This document shows positions 11,549 to 26,500 of a stretch of 64,000 bases of DNA, in pieces (position 1 is the first letter of the stretch; each line of letters opens with the position of its first letter). The DNA lies in the NCBI RefSeq assembly GCF_051020975.1, contig NW_027478166.1, positions 8,433,501 through 8,497,500 of the forward strand, written 5' to 3'. Made by a program: the position numbers and the translations under genes. The notes beneath the pieces are model-generated. The model had not been told where the DNA came from. It saw only the letters and a list, made by a program, of their open reading frames with translations, and did no database searches. This DNA is from Osmia lignaria lignaria (Eukaryota > Arthropoda > Insecta > Hymenoptera > Megachilidae).

Positions 11549-14500
11549 TCAGATGCGTAGTTCTCGAGATATATCAAGATATTTAAAAGTTCCGAAGCCG
11601 CACCAACATAATAGAGATACAGAAACACCGTGGCCCCTTTCTTTGAGATAACTCTGCACTATTGCTAGCTGCAAATGCCACTTCCAGCTTAGCTGTGCAG
11701 AGGAAGAACAACAAGAAGAAGAAGTATCTCGAAATATGTCCGTCAGGCCCGTTCCTTTGAGCTGAATCTGCAAATATCTCGGAAACGAAGCGAGCTATGG
11801 CAAAATGTTAAGAGACGTTTTTTGTAGAGAATTATGTTTCCTACAATTTATGTTCTATGTTATTTTTTGATCAGAAGCGTAGTTTTCGAGATATATCGAG
11901 ATATTTAAAAGTTCCGAAGCCGCACCAACATAATAGAGATACAGAAACACCGTGGCCCCTTTCTTTGAGATAACTCTGCACTAGTGCGAGCCGCAAATGC
12001 CACTTCCAGCTTAGCTGTGCAGAAGAAGAACAACAAGAAGAAGAAATATCTCGAAATATGTCCGACAGGCCCCTTCCCTTGAGATAAATCTGCAAATATC
12101 TCGGAAACGAAGCGAGCTATGGCGAAATGTTAAGAGACCTTTTTCGTAGAGAATTAAGTTTCCCACTTTTTATCTTCTATGATATTTTCTGACCAGATGC
12201 GTAGTTCTCGAGATATATCAAGATATTTAAAAGTTCCGAAGCAGCACCAACATAATAGAGATACAGAAACACCGTGGCCCCTTTCTTTGAGATAACTCTG
12301 CACTATTGCGAGCTGTAAATGCCACTTCCAGCTTAGCTGTGCAGAAGAAGAACAACAAGAAGAAGAAATATCTCGAAATATGTCCGGCAGGCCCCTTCCC
12401 TTGAGATATATCTGCAAATATCTCGGAAACGAAGCGAGCTATGGCAAAATGTTAAGATACCTTTTTTGTAGAGAATTATGTTTCCTACAATTTATGTTCT
12501 ATGATATTTTTTGATCAGATGCGTAGTTCTCGAGATATATCAAGATATTTAAAAGTTCCGAAGCCGCACCAACATAATAGAGATACAGAAACACCGTGGC
12601 CCCTTTCTTTGAGATAACTCTGCACTATTGCGACCTGCAAATGCCACTTCCAGCTCAGCTGTGCAGAAGAAGAACAACAAGAAGAAGAAATATCTCGAAA
12701 TATGTCCGTCAGGCCCCTTCCCTTGAGATAAATCTGCAAATATCTCGGAAACGAAGCGAGCTATGGCAAAATGTTAAGAGACCTTTTTTGTAGAGAATTA
12801 AGTTTCCTACTTTTTATGTTCTATGATATTTTTTGATCAGATGCGTAGTTCTCGAGGTATATCAAGATATTTAAGAGTTCCGAAGCCGCACCAACATAAT
12901 AGAGATACAGAAACACCGTGGCCCCTTTCTTTGAGATAACTCTGCACTAGTGCGAGCCGCAAATGCCACTTCCAGCTTAGCTGTGCAGAAGAAGAACAAC
13001 AAGAAGAAGAAATATCTCGAAATATGTCCGACAGGCCCCTTCCCTTGAGATAAATCTGCAAATATCTCGGAAACGAAGCGAGCTATGGCGAAATGTTAAG
13101 AGACCTTTTTTGTAGAGAATTAAGTTTCCTACTTTTTATGTTCTATGATATTTTTCGATCAGACGCGTAGTTCTCGAGATATATCGAGATATTTAAAAGT
13201 TCCGAAGCCGCACCAACATAATAGAGATACAGAAACACCGTGGCCCCTTTCTTTGAGATAACTCTGCACTAGTGCGAGCCGCAAATGCCACTTCCAGCTT
13301 AGCTGTGCAGAAGAAGAACAACAAGAAGAAGAAATATCTCGAAATATGTCCGACAGGCCCCTTCCCTTGAGATAAATCTGCAAATATCTCGGAAACGAAG
13401 CGAGCTATGGCGAAATGTTAAGAGACCTTTTTTGTAGAGAATTAAGTTTCCTACTTTTTATCTTCTATGATATTTTTTGATCAGATGCGTAGTTCTCGAG
13501 ATATATCAAGATATTTAAAAGTTCCGAAGCCGCACCAACATAATAGAGATACAGAAACACCGTGGCCCCTTTCTTTGAGATAACTCTGCACTAGTGCGAG
13601 CCGCAAATGCCACTTCCAGCTTAGCTGTGCAGAAGAAGAACAACAAGAAGAAGAAATATCTCGAAATATGTCCGACAGGCCCCTTCCCTTGAGATAAATC
13701 TGCAAATATCTCGGAAACGAAGCGAGCTATGGCGAAATGTTAAGAGACCTTTTTTGTAGAGAATTAAGTTTCCTACTTTTTATCTTCTATGATATTTTTT
13801 GATCAGATGCGTAGTTCTCGAGATATATCAAGATATTTAAAAGTTCCGAAGCCGCACCAACATAATAGAGATACAGAAACACCGTGGCCCCTTTCTTTGA
13901 GATAACTCTGCACTATTGCGCGCTGCAAATGCCACTTCCAGCTTATCTGTGCAGAAGAAGAACAACAAGAAGAAGAAATATCTCGAAATATGTCCGTCAG
14001 GCCCCTTCCCTTGAGATAAATCTGCAAATATCTCGGAAACGAAGCGAGCTATGGCAAAATGTTAAGAGACCTTTTTTGTAGAGAATTAAGTTTCCTACTT
14101 TTTATGTTCTATGATATTTTTCTATCAGAGGCGTAGTTCTCGAGATATATCAAGATATTTAGAAGTTCCGAAGCCGCACCAACATAATAGAGATACAGAA
14201 ACACCGTGGCCCCTTTCTTTGAGATAACTCTGCCCTATTGCGACCTGCAAATGCCACTTCCAGCTCAGCTGTGCAGAAGAAGAACAACAAGAAGAAGAAA
14301 TATCTCGAAATATGTCCGTCAGGCCCCTTCCCTTGAGATGAATCTGCAAATATCTCGGAAACGAAGCGAGCTATGGCAAAATGTTAAGAGACCGTTTTTG
14401 TAGAGAATTAAGTTTCCTACTTTTTATGTTCTATGATATTTCTTGATCAGATGCGTGGTTCTCGAGATATATCAAGATATTTAAAAGTTCCGAAGCCGCA

Positions 14501-16849
14501 CCAACATAATAGAGATACAGAAACACCGTGGCCCCTTTCTTTGAGATAACTCTGCACTAGTGCGAGCTGCAAATGCCACTTCCAGCTTAGCTGTGCAGAA
14601 GAAGAACAACAAGAAGAAGAAATATCTCGAAATATGTCCGTCAGGCCCCTTCCCTTGAGATATATCTGCAAATATCTCGGAAACGAAGCGAGCTATGGCA
14701 AAATGTTAAGAGACCTTTTTTGTAGAGAATTATGTTTCCTACAATTTATGTTCTATGATATTTTTTGATCAGAAGCGTAGTTTTCGAGATATATCGAGAT
14801 ATTTAAAAGTTCCGAAGCCGCACCAACATAATAGAGATACAGAAACACCGTGGCCCCTTTCTTTGAGATAACTCTGCACTAGTGCGAGCTGCAAATGCCA
14901 CTTCCAGCTTAGCTGTGCAGAAGAAGAACAACAAGAAGAAGAAATATCTCGAAATATGTCCGTCAGGCCCCTTCCCTTGAGATATATCTGCAAATATCTC
15001 GGAAACGAAGCGAGCTATGGCAAAATGTTAAGAGACCTTTTTTGTAGAGAATTAAGTTTCCTACTTTTTATGTTCTATGATATTTTTTGATCAGATGCGT
15101 AGTTCTCGAGATATATCAAGATATTTAAAAGTTCCGAAGCCGCACCAACATAATAGAGATACAGAAACACCGTGGCCCCTTTCTTTGAGATAACTCTGCA
15201 CTATTGCGAGCTGCAAATGCCACTTCCAGCTTAGCTGTGCAGAGGAAGAACAACAAGAAGAAGAAGTATCTCGAAATATGTCCGTCAGGCCCGTTCCTTT
15301 GAGCTGAATCTGCAAATATCTCGGAAACGAAGCGAGCTATGGCAAAATGTTAAGAGACGTTTTTTGTAGTGAATTATGTTTCCTACAATTTATGTTCTAT
15401 GATATTTTTTGATCAGAAGCGTAGTTTTCGAGATATATCGAGATATTTAAAAGTTCCGAAGCCGCACCAACATAATAGAGATACAGAAACACCGTGGCTC
15501 CTTTCTTTGAGATAACTCTGCACTAGTGCGAGTCGCAAATGCCACTTCCAGCTTAGCTGTGCAGAAGAAGAACAACAAGAAGAAGAAATATCTCGAAATA
15601 TGTCCGTCAGGCCCCTTCCCTTGAGATAAATCTGCAAATATCTCGGAAACGAAGCGAGCTATGGCAAAATGTTAAGAGACCTTTTTTGTAGAGAATTAAG
15701 TTTCCTACTTTTTATGTTCTATGATATTTTTCGATCAGAGGCGTAGTTCTCGAGATATATCAAGATATTTAAAAGTTCCGAAGCCGCACCAACATAATAG
15801 AGATACAGAAACACCGTGGCCCCTTTCTTTGAGATAACTCTGCACGATTGCGAGCTGGAAATGCCACTTCCAGTTTAGCTGTGCAGAAGAAGAACAACAA
15901 GAAGAAGAAATATCTCGAAATATGTCCATCAGGACCCTTCCCTTGAGATAAATCTGCAAATATCTCGGAAACGAAGCGAGCTATGGCAAAATGTTAGGAG
16001 ACCTTTTTTGTAGAGAATTAAGTTTCCTACTTTTTATGTTCTATGATATTTTTTGATCAGATGCGTAGTTCTCGAGATATATCAAGATATTTAAAAGTTC
16101 CGAAGCCGCACCAACATAATAGAGATACAGAAACACCGTGGCCCCTTTCTTTGAGATAACTCTGCACTATTGCGAGCTGCAAATGCCACTTCCAGCTTAG
16201 CTGTGCAGAGGAAGAACAACAAGAAGAAGAAATATCTCGAAATATGTCCGTCAGGCCAGTTCCTTTGAGCTGAATCTGCAAATATCTCGGAAACGAAGCG
16301 AGCTATGGCGAAATGTTAAGAGACCTTTTTTGTAGAGAATTAAGTTTCCTACTTTTTATCTTCTATGATATTTTTTTATCAGATGCGTAGTTCTCGAGAT
16401 GTATCAAGATATTTAAAAGTTCCGAAGCCGCACCAACATAATAGAGATACAGAAACACCGTGGCCCCGTTCTTTGAGATAACTCTGCACGATTGCGAGCT
16501 GGAAATGCCACTTCCAGTTTAGCTGTGCAGAAGAAGAACAACAAGAAGAAGAAATATCTCGAAATATGTCCGACAGGCCCCTTCCCTTGAGATAAATCTG
16601 CAAATATCTCGGAAACGAAGCGAGCTATGGCAAAATGTTAAGAGACCTTTTTTGTAGAGAATTAAGTTTCCTACTTTTTATGTTCTATGATATTTTTCGA
16701 TCAGAGGCGTAGTTCTCGAGATATATCAAGATATTTAAAAGTTCCGAAGCCGCACCAACATAATAGAGATACAGAAACACCGTGGCCCCTTTCTTTGAGA
16801 TAACTCTGCACGATTGCGAGCTGGAAATGCCACTTCCAGTTTAGCTGTG

Positions 16850-17340
16850 CAGAAGAAGAACAACAAGAAGAAGAAATATCTCGAAATATGTCCGTCAGGC
16901 CGCTTCCCTTGAGATAAATCTGCAAATATCTCGGAAACGAAGCGAGCTATGGCAAAATGTTAAGAGACCTTTTTTGTAGAGAATTAAGTTTCCTACTTTT
17001 TATGTTCTATGATATTTTACGATCAGAGGCGTAGTTCTCGAGATATATCAAGATATTTAAAAGTTCCGAAGCCGCACCAACATAATAGAGATACAGAAAC
17101 ACCGTGGCCCCTTTCTTTGAGATAACTCTGCACGATTGCGAGCTGGAAATGCCACTTCCAGTTTAGCTGTGCAGAAGAAGAACAACAAGAAGAAGAAATA
17201 TCTCGAAATATGTCCGTCAGGCCAGTTCCTTTGAGCTGAATCTGCAAATATCTCGGAAACGAAGCGAGCTATGGCAAAATGTTAAGAGACGTTTTTTGTA
17301 GAGAATTGCTTCCTACAATTTATGTTCTATGATATTTTTT
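16850..17340. repeat. Block sharing a 2-bp deletion (partner about 20070-20558)
   Basis: Both blocks have GGCCGCTTCCC, then a GAGGCG/GCTGGAAATG monomer, then a junction missing the AT of GAATTATG (near 17307 and 20525). The shared deletion at an offset of 3218 bp makes common descent much more likely than repeated mutation. Block edges are approximate. Confidence 0.7.
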
Positions 17341-20069
17341 GATCAGAAGCGTAGTTTTCGAGATATATCGAGATATTTAAAAGTTCCGAAGCCGCACCAA
17401 CATAATAGAGATACAGAAACACCGCGGCCCCTTTCTTTGAGATAACTCTGCACTATTGCGAGCTGTAAATGCCACTTCCAGCTTAGCTGTGCAGAAGAAG
17501 AACAACAAGAAGAAGAAACATCTCGAAATATGTCCGTCAGGCCACTTCCCTTGAGATAAATCTGCAAATATCTCGGAAACGAAGCGAGCTATGGCAAAAT
17601 GTTAAGAGACCTTTTTTGTAGAGAATTAAGTTTCCTACTTTTTATGTTCTATGATATTTTTTGATCAGATGCGTCGTTCTCGAGATATATCAAGATATTT
17701 AAAAGTTCCGAAGCCGCACCAACATAATAGAGATACAGAAACACCGTGGCCCCTTTCTTTGAGATAACTCTGCACTATTGCGAGCTGCAAATGCCACTTC
17801 CAGCTTAGCTGTGCAGAGGAAGAACAACAAGAAGAAGAAGTATCTCGAAATATGTCCGTCAGGCCCGTTCCTTTGAGCTGAATCTGCAAATATCTCGGAA
17901 ACGAAGCGAGCTATGGCAAAATGTTAAGAGACGTTTTTTGTAGAGAATTATGTTTCCTACAATTTATGTTCTACGATATTTTTTGATCAGAAGCGTAGTT
18001 TTCGAGATATATCGAGATATTTAAAAGTTCCGAAGCCGCACCAACATAATAGAGATACAGAAACACCGTGGCCCCTTTCTTTGAGATAACTCTGCACTAT
18101 TGCGCGCTGCAAATGCCACTTTCAGCTTAGCTGTGCAGAAGAAGAACAACAAGAAGAAGAAATATCTCGAAATATGTCCGTCAGGCCCCTTCCCTTGAGA
18201 TAAATCTGCAAATATCTCGGAAACGAAGCGAGCTATGGCAAAATGTTAAGAGACCTTTTTTGTAGAGAATTAAGTTTCCTACTTTTTACGTTCTATGATA
18301 TTCTTCGATCAGAGGCGTAGTTCTCGAGATATATCAAGATATTTAAAAGTTCCGAAGCCGCACCAACATAATAGAGATACAGAAACACCGTGGCCCCGTT
18401 CTTTGAGATAACTCTGCACGATTGCGAGCTGGAAATGCCACTTCCAGTTTAGCTGTGCAGAAGAAGAACAACAAGAAGAAGAAATATCTCGAAATATGTC
18501 CATCAGGACCCTTCCCTTGAGATAAATCTGCAAATATCTCGGAAACGAAGAGAGCTATGGCAAAATGTTAAGAGACCTTTTTTGTAGAGAATTAAGTTTC
18601 CTACTTTTCATGTTCTATGATATTTTTTGATCAGATGCGTAGTTCTCGAGATATATCAAGATATTTAAAAGTTCCGAAGCAGCACCAACATAATAGAGAT
18701 ACAGAAACACCGTGGCCCCTTTCTTTGAGATAACTCTGCACTATTGCGAGCTGTAAATGCCACTTCCAGCTTAGCTGTGCAGAAGAAGAACAACAAGAAG
18801 AAGAAATATCTCGAAATATGTCCGGCAGGCCCCTTCCCTTGAGATATATCTGCAAATATCTCGGAAACGAAGCGAGCTATGGCAAAATGTTAAGATACCT
18901 TTTTTGTAGAGAATTATGTTTCCTACAATTTATGTTCTATGATATTTTTTGATCAGATGCGTAGTTCTCGAGATATATCAAGATATTTAAAAGTTCCGAA
19001 GCCGCACCAACATAATAGAGATACAGAAACACCGTGGCCCCTTTCTTTGAGATAACTCTGCACTATTGCGAGCTGCAAATGCCACTTCCAGCTTAGCTGT
19101 GCAGAGGAAGAACAACAAGAAGAAGAAATATCTCGAAATATGTCCGTCAGGCCAGTTCCTTTGAGCTGAATCTGCAAATATCTCGGAAACGAAGCGAGCT
19201 ATGGCAAAATCTTAAGAGACGTTTTTTGTAGAGAATTATGTTTCCTACAATTTATGTTCTATGATATTTTTTGATCAGAAGCGTAGTTTTCGAGATATAT
19301 CGAGATATTTAAAAGTTCCGAAGCCGCACCAACATAATAGAGATACAGAAACACCGTGGCCCCTTTCTTTGAGATAACTCTGCACTATTGCGACCTGCAA
19401 ATGCCACTTCCAGCTCAGCTGTGCAGAAGAAGAACAACAAGAAGAAGAAATATCTCGAAATATGTCCGTCAGGCCCCTTCCCTTGAGATAAATCTGCAAA
19501 TATCTCGGAAACGAAGCGAGCTATGGCAAAATGTTAAGAGACCTTTTTTGTAGGGAATTAAGTTTCCTACTTTTTATGTTCTATGATATTTTTTGATCAG
19601 ATGCGTAGTTCTCGAGATGTATCAAGATATTTAAAAGTTCCGAAGCCGCACCAACATAATAGAGATACAGAAACACCGTGGCCCCTTTCTTTGAGATAAC
19701 TCTGCACTATTGCGAGCTGCAAATGCCACTTCCAGCTTAGCTGTGCAGAGGAAGAACAACAAGAAGAAGAAGTATCTCGAAATATGTCCGTCAGGCCCGT
19801 TCCTTTGAGCTGAATCTGCAAATATCTCGGAAACGAAGCGAGCTATGGCAAAATGTTAAGAGACGTTTTTTGTAGAGAATTATGTTTCCTACAATTTATG
19901 TTCTACGATATTTTTTGATCAGAAGCGTAGTTTTCGAGATATATCGAGATATGTAAAAGTTCCGAAGCCGCACCAACATAATAGAGATACAGAAACACCG
20001 TGGCCCCTTTCTTTGGGATAACTCTGCACTATTGCGAGCTGCAAATGCCACTTCCAGCTTAGCTGTGCA

Positions 20070-20558
20070 GAAGAAGAACAACAAGAAGAAGAAATATCTC
20101 GAAATATGTCCGTCAGGCCGCTTCCCTTGAGATAAATCTGCAGATATCTCGGAAACGAAGCGAGCTATGGCAAAATGTTAAGAGACCTTTTTTGTAGAGA
20201 ATTAAGTTTCCTACTTTTTATGTTCTATGATATTTTTCGATCAGAGGCGTAGTTCTCGAGATATATCAAGATTTTTAAAAGTTCCGAAGCCGCACCAACA
20301 TAATAGAGATACAGAAACACCGTGGCCCCTTTCTTTGAGATAACTCTGCACGATTGCGAGCTGGAAATGCCACTTCCAGTTTAGCTGTGCAGAAGAAGAA
20401 CAACAAGAAGAAGAAATATCTCGAAATATGTCCGTCAGGCCAGTTCCTTTGAGCTGAATCTGCAAATATCTCGGAAACGAAGCGAGCTATGGCAAAATGT
20501 TAAGAGACGTTTTTTGTAGAGAATTGTTTCCTACAATTTATGTTCTATGATATTTTTT
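20070..20558. repeat. Block sharing a 2-bp deletion (partner about 16850-17340)
   Basis: Second copy of the block defined by the 2-bp loss in the hairpin loop near 20525. It has private changes such as GCAGATATCTCGG and AAGATTTTTAAAAG. Confidence 0.7.
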
Positions 20559-23500
20559 GATCAGAAGCGTAGTTTTCGAGATATATCGAGATATTTAAAA
20601 GTTCCGAAGCCGCACCAACATAATAGAGATACAGAAACACCGTGGCCCCTTTCTTTGAGATAACTCTGCACTAGTGCGAGCCGCAAATGCCACTTACAGC
20701 TTAGCTGTGCAGAAGAAGAACAACGAGAAGAAGAAATATCTCGAAATATGTCCGTCAGGCCCCTTCCCTTGAGATAAATCTGCAAATATCTCGGAAACGA
20801 AGCGAGCTATGGCAAAATGTTAAGAGACCTTTTTTGTAGAGAATTAAGTTTCCTACATTTTATGTTCTATGATATTTTTTGATCAGATGCGTAGTTCTCG
20901 AGATATATCAAGATATTTAAAAGTTCCGAAGCCGCACCAACATAATAGAGATACAGAAACACCGTGGCTCCTTTCTTTGAGATAACTCTGCACTATTGCG
21001 CGCTGCAAATGCCACTTCCAGCTTAGCTGTGCAGAAGAAGAACAACAAGAAGAAGAAATATCTCGAAATATGTCCGTCAGGCCCCTTCCCTTGAGATAAA
21101 TCTGCAAATATCTCGGAAACGAAGCGAGCTATGGCAAAATGTTAAGAGACCTTTTTTGTAGAGAATTAAGTTTCCTACTTTTTATCTTCTATGATATTTT
21201 TTGATCAGATGCGTAGTTCTCGAGATGTATCAAGATATTTAAAAGTTCCGAAGCCGCACCAACATAATAGAGATACAGAAACACCGTGGCCCCTTTCTTT
21301 GAGATAACTCTGCACTATTGCGAGCTGCAAATGCCACTTCCAGCTTAGCTGTGCAGAGGAAGAACAACAAGAAGAAGAAGTATCTCGAAATATGTCCGTC
21401 AGGCCCGTTCCTTTGAGCTGAATCTGCAAATATCTCGGAAACGAAGCGAGCTATGGCAAAATGTTAAGAGACGTTTTTTGTAGAGAATTATGTTTCCTAC
21501 AATTTATGTTCTACGATATTTTTTGATCAGAAGCGTAGTTTTCGAGATATATCGAGATATTTAAAAGTTCCGAAGCCGCACCAACATAATAGAGATACAG
21601 AAACACCGTGGCCCCTTTCTTTGAGATAACTCTGCACTATTGCGAGCTGCAAATGCCACTTCCAGCTTAGCTGTGCAGAAGACGAACAACAAGAAGAAGA
21701 AATATCTCGAAATATGTCCGTCAGGCCGCTTCCCTTGAGATAAATCTGCAAATATCTCGGAAACGAAGCGAGCTATGGCAAAATGTTAAGAGACCTTTTT
21801 TGTAGAGAATTAAGTTTCCTACTTTTTATGTTCTATGATATTCTTCGATCAGAAGCGTAGTTTTCGAGATATATCGAGATATTTAAAAGTTCCGAAGCCG
21901 CACCAACATAATAGAGATACAGAAACACCGTGGCCCCTTTCTTTGAGATAACTCTGCACTATTGCGAGCTGTAAATGCCACTTCCAGCTTAGCTGTGCAG
22001 AAGAACAACAACAAGAAGAAGAAATATCTCGAAATATGTCCGTCAGGCCCCTGCCCTTGAGATATATCTGCAAATATCTCGGAAACAAAGCGAGCTATGG
22101 CAAAATGTTAAGAGACCTTTTTTGTAGAGAATTATGTTTCCTACAATTCATGTTCTATGATATTTTTTGATCAGAAGCGTAGTTTTCGAGATATATCGAG
22201 ATATTTAAAGGTTCCGAAGCCGCACCAACATAATAGAGATACAGAAACACCGTGGCCCCTTTCTTTGAGATAACTCTGCACTAGTGCGAGCCGCAAATGC
22301 CACTTACAGCTTAGCTGTGCAGAAGAAGAACAACGAGAAGAAGAAATATCTCGAAATATGTCCGTCAGGCCCCTTCCCTTGAGATAAATCTGCAAATATC
22401 TCGGAAACGAAGCGAGCTATGGCAAAATCTTAAGAGACCTTTTTTGTAGAGAATTAAGTTTCCTACATTTTATGTTCTATGATATTTTTTGATCAGATGC
22501 GTAGTTCTCGAGATATATCAAGATATTTAAAAGTTCCGAAGCCGCACCAACACAATAGAGATACAGAAACACCGTGGCTCCTTTCTTTGAGATAACTCTG
22601 CACTATTGCGAGCTGGAAATGCCACTTCCAGTTTAGCTGTGCAGAAGAAGAACAACAAGAAGAAGAAATATCTCGAAATATGTCCGTCAGGCCCCTGCCC
22701 TTGAGATATATCTGCAAATATCTCGGAAACGAAGCGAGCTATGGCAAAATGTTGAGAGACCTTTTTTGTAGAGAATTATGTTTCCTACAATTTATGTTCT
22801 ATGATATTTTTTGATCAGATGCGTAGTTTTCGAGATATATCGAGATATTTAAAAGTTCCGAAGCCGCACCAACATAATAGAGATACAGAAACACCGTGGC
22901 CCCTTTCTTTGAGATAACTCTGCACTTCTGCGCGCTGCAAATGCCACTTCCAGCTTAGCTGTGCAGAAGAAGAACAACAAGAAGAAGAAATATCTCGAAA
23001 TATGCCCGTCAGGCCCCTTCCATTGAGATAAATCTGCAAATATCTCGGAAACGAAGCGAGCTATGGCAAAATGTTAAGAGACCTTTTTTGTAGAGAATTA
23101 AGTTTCCTACTTTTTATGTTCTATGATATTTTTTGATCAGATGCGTAGTTCTCGAGATATATCAAGATATTTAAAAGTTCCGAAGCCGCACCAACATAAT
23201 AGAGATACAGAAACACCGTGGCCCCTTTCTTTGAGATAACTCTGCACTACTGCGAGCTGCAAATGCCACTTCCAGCTTAGCTGTGCAGAAGAAGAACAAC
23301 AAGAAGAAGAAATATCTCGAAATATGTCCGTCAGACCCCTTCCCTTGAGATAAATCTGGAAATATCTCGGAAACGAAGCGAGCTATGGCAAAATGTTAAG
23401 AGACCTTTTTTGTAGAGAATTAAGGTTCCTACTTTTTACGTTCTATGACATTTTTTGATCAGATGCGTAGTTCTCGAGATATATCAAGATATTTAAAAGT

Positions 23501-26500
23501 TCCGAAGCCGCACCAACATAATAGAGATACAGAAACACCGTGGCCCCTTTCTTTGAGATAACTCTGCACTAGTGCGAGCCGCAAATGCCACTTACAGCTT
23601 AGCTGTGCAGAAGAAGAACAACAAGAAGAAGAAATATCTCGAAATATGTCCGTTAGGCCCCTTCCCTTGAGATAAATCTGCAAATATCTCGGAAATGAAG
23701 CGAGCTATGGCAAAATGTTAAGAGACCTTTTTTGTAGAGAATTAAGTTTCCTACTTTTTATGTTCTATGATATTTTTTGATCAGATGCGTAGTTCTCGAG
23801 ATATATTAAGATATTTAAAAGTTCCGCAGCCGCACCAACATAATAGAGATACAGAAACACCGTGGCCCCTTTCTTTGAGATAACTCTGCACTATTGCGAG
23901 CTGCAAATGCCACTTCCAGCTTAGCTGTGCAGAAGAAGAACAACAAGAAGAAGAAGTATCTCGAAATATGTCCGTCAGGCCCCTTCCCTTGAGATAAATC
24001 TGCAAATATCTCGGAAACGAAGAGAGCTATGGCAAAATGTTAAGAGACCTTTTTTGTAGAGAATTAAGTTTCCTCCTTTTTATGTTCTATGATATTTTTT
24101 GATCAGATGCGTAGTTCTCGAGATATATCAAGATATTTAAAAGTTCCGAAGCCGCACCAACATAATAGAGATACAGAAACACCGTGGCCCCTTTCTTTGA
24201 GATAACTCTGCACTATTGCGAGCTGTAAATGCCACTTCCAGCTTAGCTGTGCAGAAGAAGAACAACAAGAAGAAGAAATATCTCGAAATATGTCCGTCAG
24301 GCCCCTGCCCTTGAGATATATCTGCAAATATCTCGGAAACGAAGCGAGCTATGGCAAAATGTTAAGAGACCTTTTTTGTAGAGAATTATGTTTCCTACAA
24401 TTTATGTTCTATGATATTTTTTGATCAGAAGCGTAGTTTTCGAGATATATCGAGATATTTAAAGGTTCCGAAGCCGCACCAACATAATAGAGATACAGAA
24501 ACACCGTGGCCCCTTACTTTGAGATAACTCTGCACTAGTGCGAGCCGCAAATGCCACTTCCAGCTTAGCTGTGCAGAAGAAGAACAACAAGAAGAAGAAG
24601 TATCTCGAAATATGTCCGTCAGGCCCCTTCCCTTGAGATAAATCTGCAAATATCTCGGAAACGAAGAGAGCTATGGCAAAATGTTAAGAGACCTTTTTTG
24701 TAGAGAATTATGTTTCCTACAATTTATGTTCTATGATATTTTTTGATCAGAAGCGTAGTTTTCGAGATATATCAAGATATTTAAAAGTTCCGAAGCCGCA
24801 CCAACATAATAGAGATACAGAAACACCGTGGCCCCTTTCTTTGAGATAACTCTGCACTAGTGCGAGCCGCAAATGCCACTTACAGCTTAGCTGTGCAGAA
24901 GAAGAACAACGAGAAGAAGAAATATCTCGAAATATGTCCGTCAGGCCCCTTCCCTTGAGATAAATCTGCAAATATCTCGGAAACGAAGCGAGCTATGGCA
25001 AAATGTTAAGAGACCTTTTTTGTAGAGAATTAAGTTTCCTACTTTTTATGTTCGATGATATTTTTTGATCAGATGCGTAGTTCTCGAGATATATCAAGAT
25101 ATTTAAAAGTTCCGAAGCTGCACCCACATAATAGAGGTACAGAAACACCGTGGCCTCTTTCTTTGAGATAACTCTGCCCTATTGCGAGCTGCAAATGCCA
25201 CTTCCAGCTTAGCTGTGCAGAAGAAGAACAACAAGAAGAAGAAACATCTCGAAATATGTCCGTCAGGCCCCTTCCCTTGAGATAAATCTGCAAATATCTC
25301 GGAAACGAAGCGAGCTATGGCAAAATGTTTAGAGACCTTTCTTGTAGAGAATTAAGTTTCCTACTTTTTATGTAGTATGATATTTTTTGATCAGATGCGT
25401 AGTTCTCGAGATATATCAAGATATTTAAAAGTTCCGAAGCCGCACCAACATAATAGAGATACAGAAACACCGTGGCCCCTTTCTTTGAGATAACTCTGCA
25501 CTATTGCGCGCTGCAAATGCCACTTCCAGCTTAGCTGTGCAGAAGAAGAACAACAAGAAGAAGAAATATCTCGAAATATGTCCGTCAGGCCCCATCCCTT
25601 GAGATAAATCTGCAAATATCTCGGAAACGAAGCGAGCTATGGCAAAATGTTAAGAGACCTTTTTTGTAGAGAATAATGTTTCCTACAATTTACGTTCTAT
25701 GATATTTTTTGATCAGAATCGTAGTTTTCGAGATATATAGAGATATTTAAAAGTTCCGAAGACGCACCAACATAATAGAGATACAGAAACACCGTGGCCC
25801 CTTTCTTTGAGATAACTGTGCACTAGTGCGAGCCGCAAATGCCACTTCCAGCTTAGCTGTGCAGAAGAAGAACAACAAGAAGAAGAAATATCTCGAAATA
25901 TGTCCGTCAGGCCCCTTCCCTTGAGATATATCTGCAAATATCTCGGAAACGAAGTGAGGTATGGCAAAATGTTAAGAGCCCGTTTTTGTAGAGAATTAAG
26001 TTTCCTACTTTTTATGTTCTATGATATTTTTTGATCAGACGCGTAGTTCTCGAGGTATATCAAGATATTTAAAAGTTCCGAAGCCGCACCAACATAATAG
26101 AGATACAGAAACACCGTGGCCCCTTTCTTTGAGATAACTCTGCACTATTGCGAGCTGTAAATGCCACTTCCAGCTTAGCTGTGCAGAAGAAGAACAACAA
26201 GAAGAAGAAATATCTCGAAATATGTCCGTCAGGCCCCTTCCCTTGAGATATATCTGCAAATATCTCGGAAACGAAGCGAGCTATGGCAAAATGTTAAGAG
26301 ACCTTTTTTGTAGAGAATTATGTTTCCTACAATTTATGTTCTATGATATTTTTTGATCAGAAGCGTAGTTTTCGAGATATATCGAGATATTTAAAAGTTC
26401 CGAAGCCGCACCAACATAATAGAGATACAGAAACAGCGTGGCCCCTTTCTTTGAGATAACTCTGCACTAGTGCGAGCCGCAAATGCCACTTCCAGCTTAG

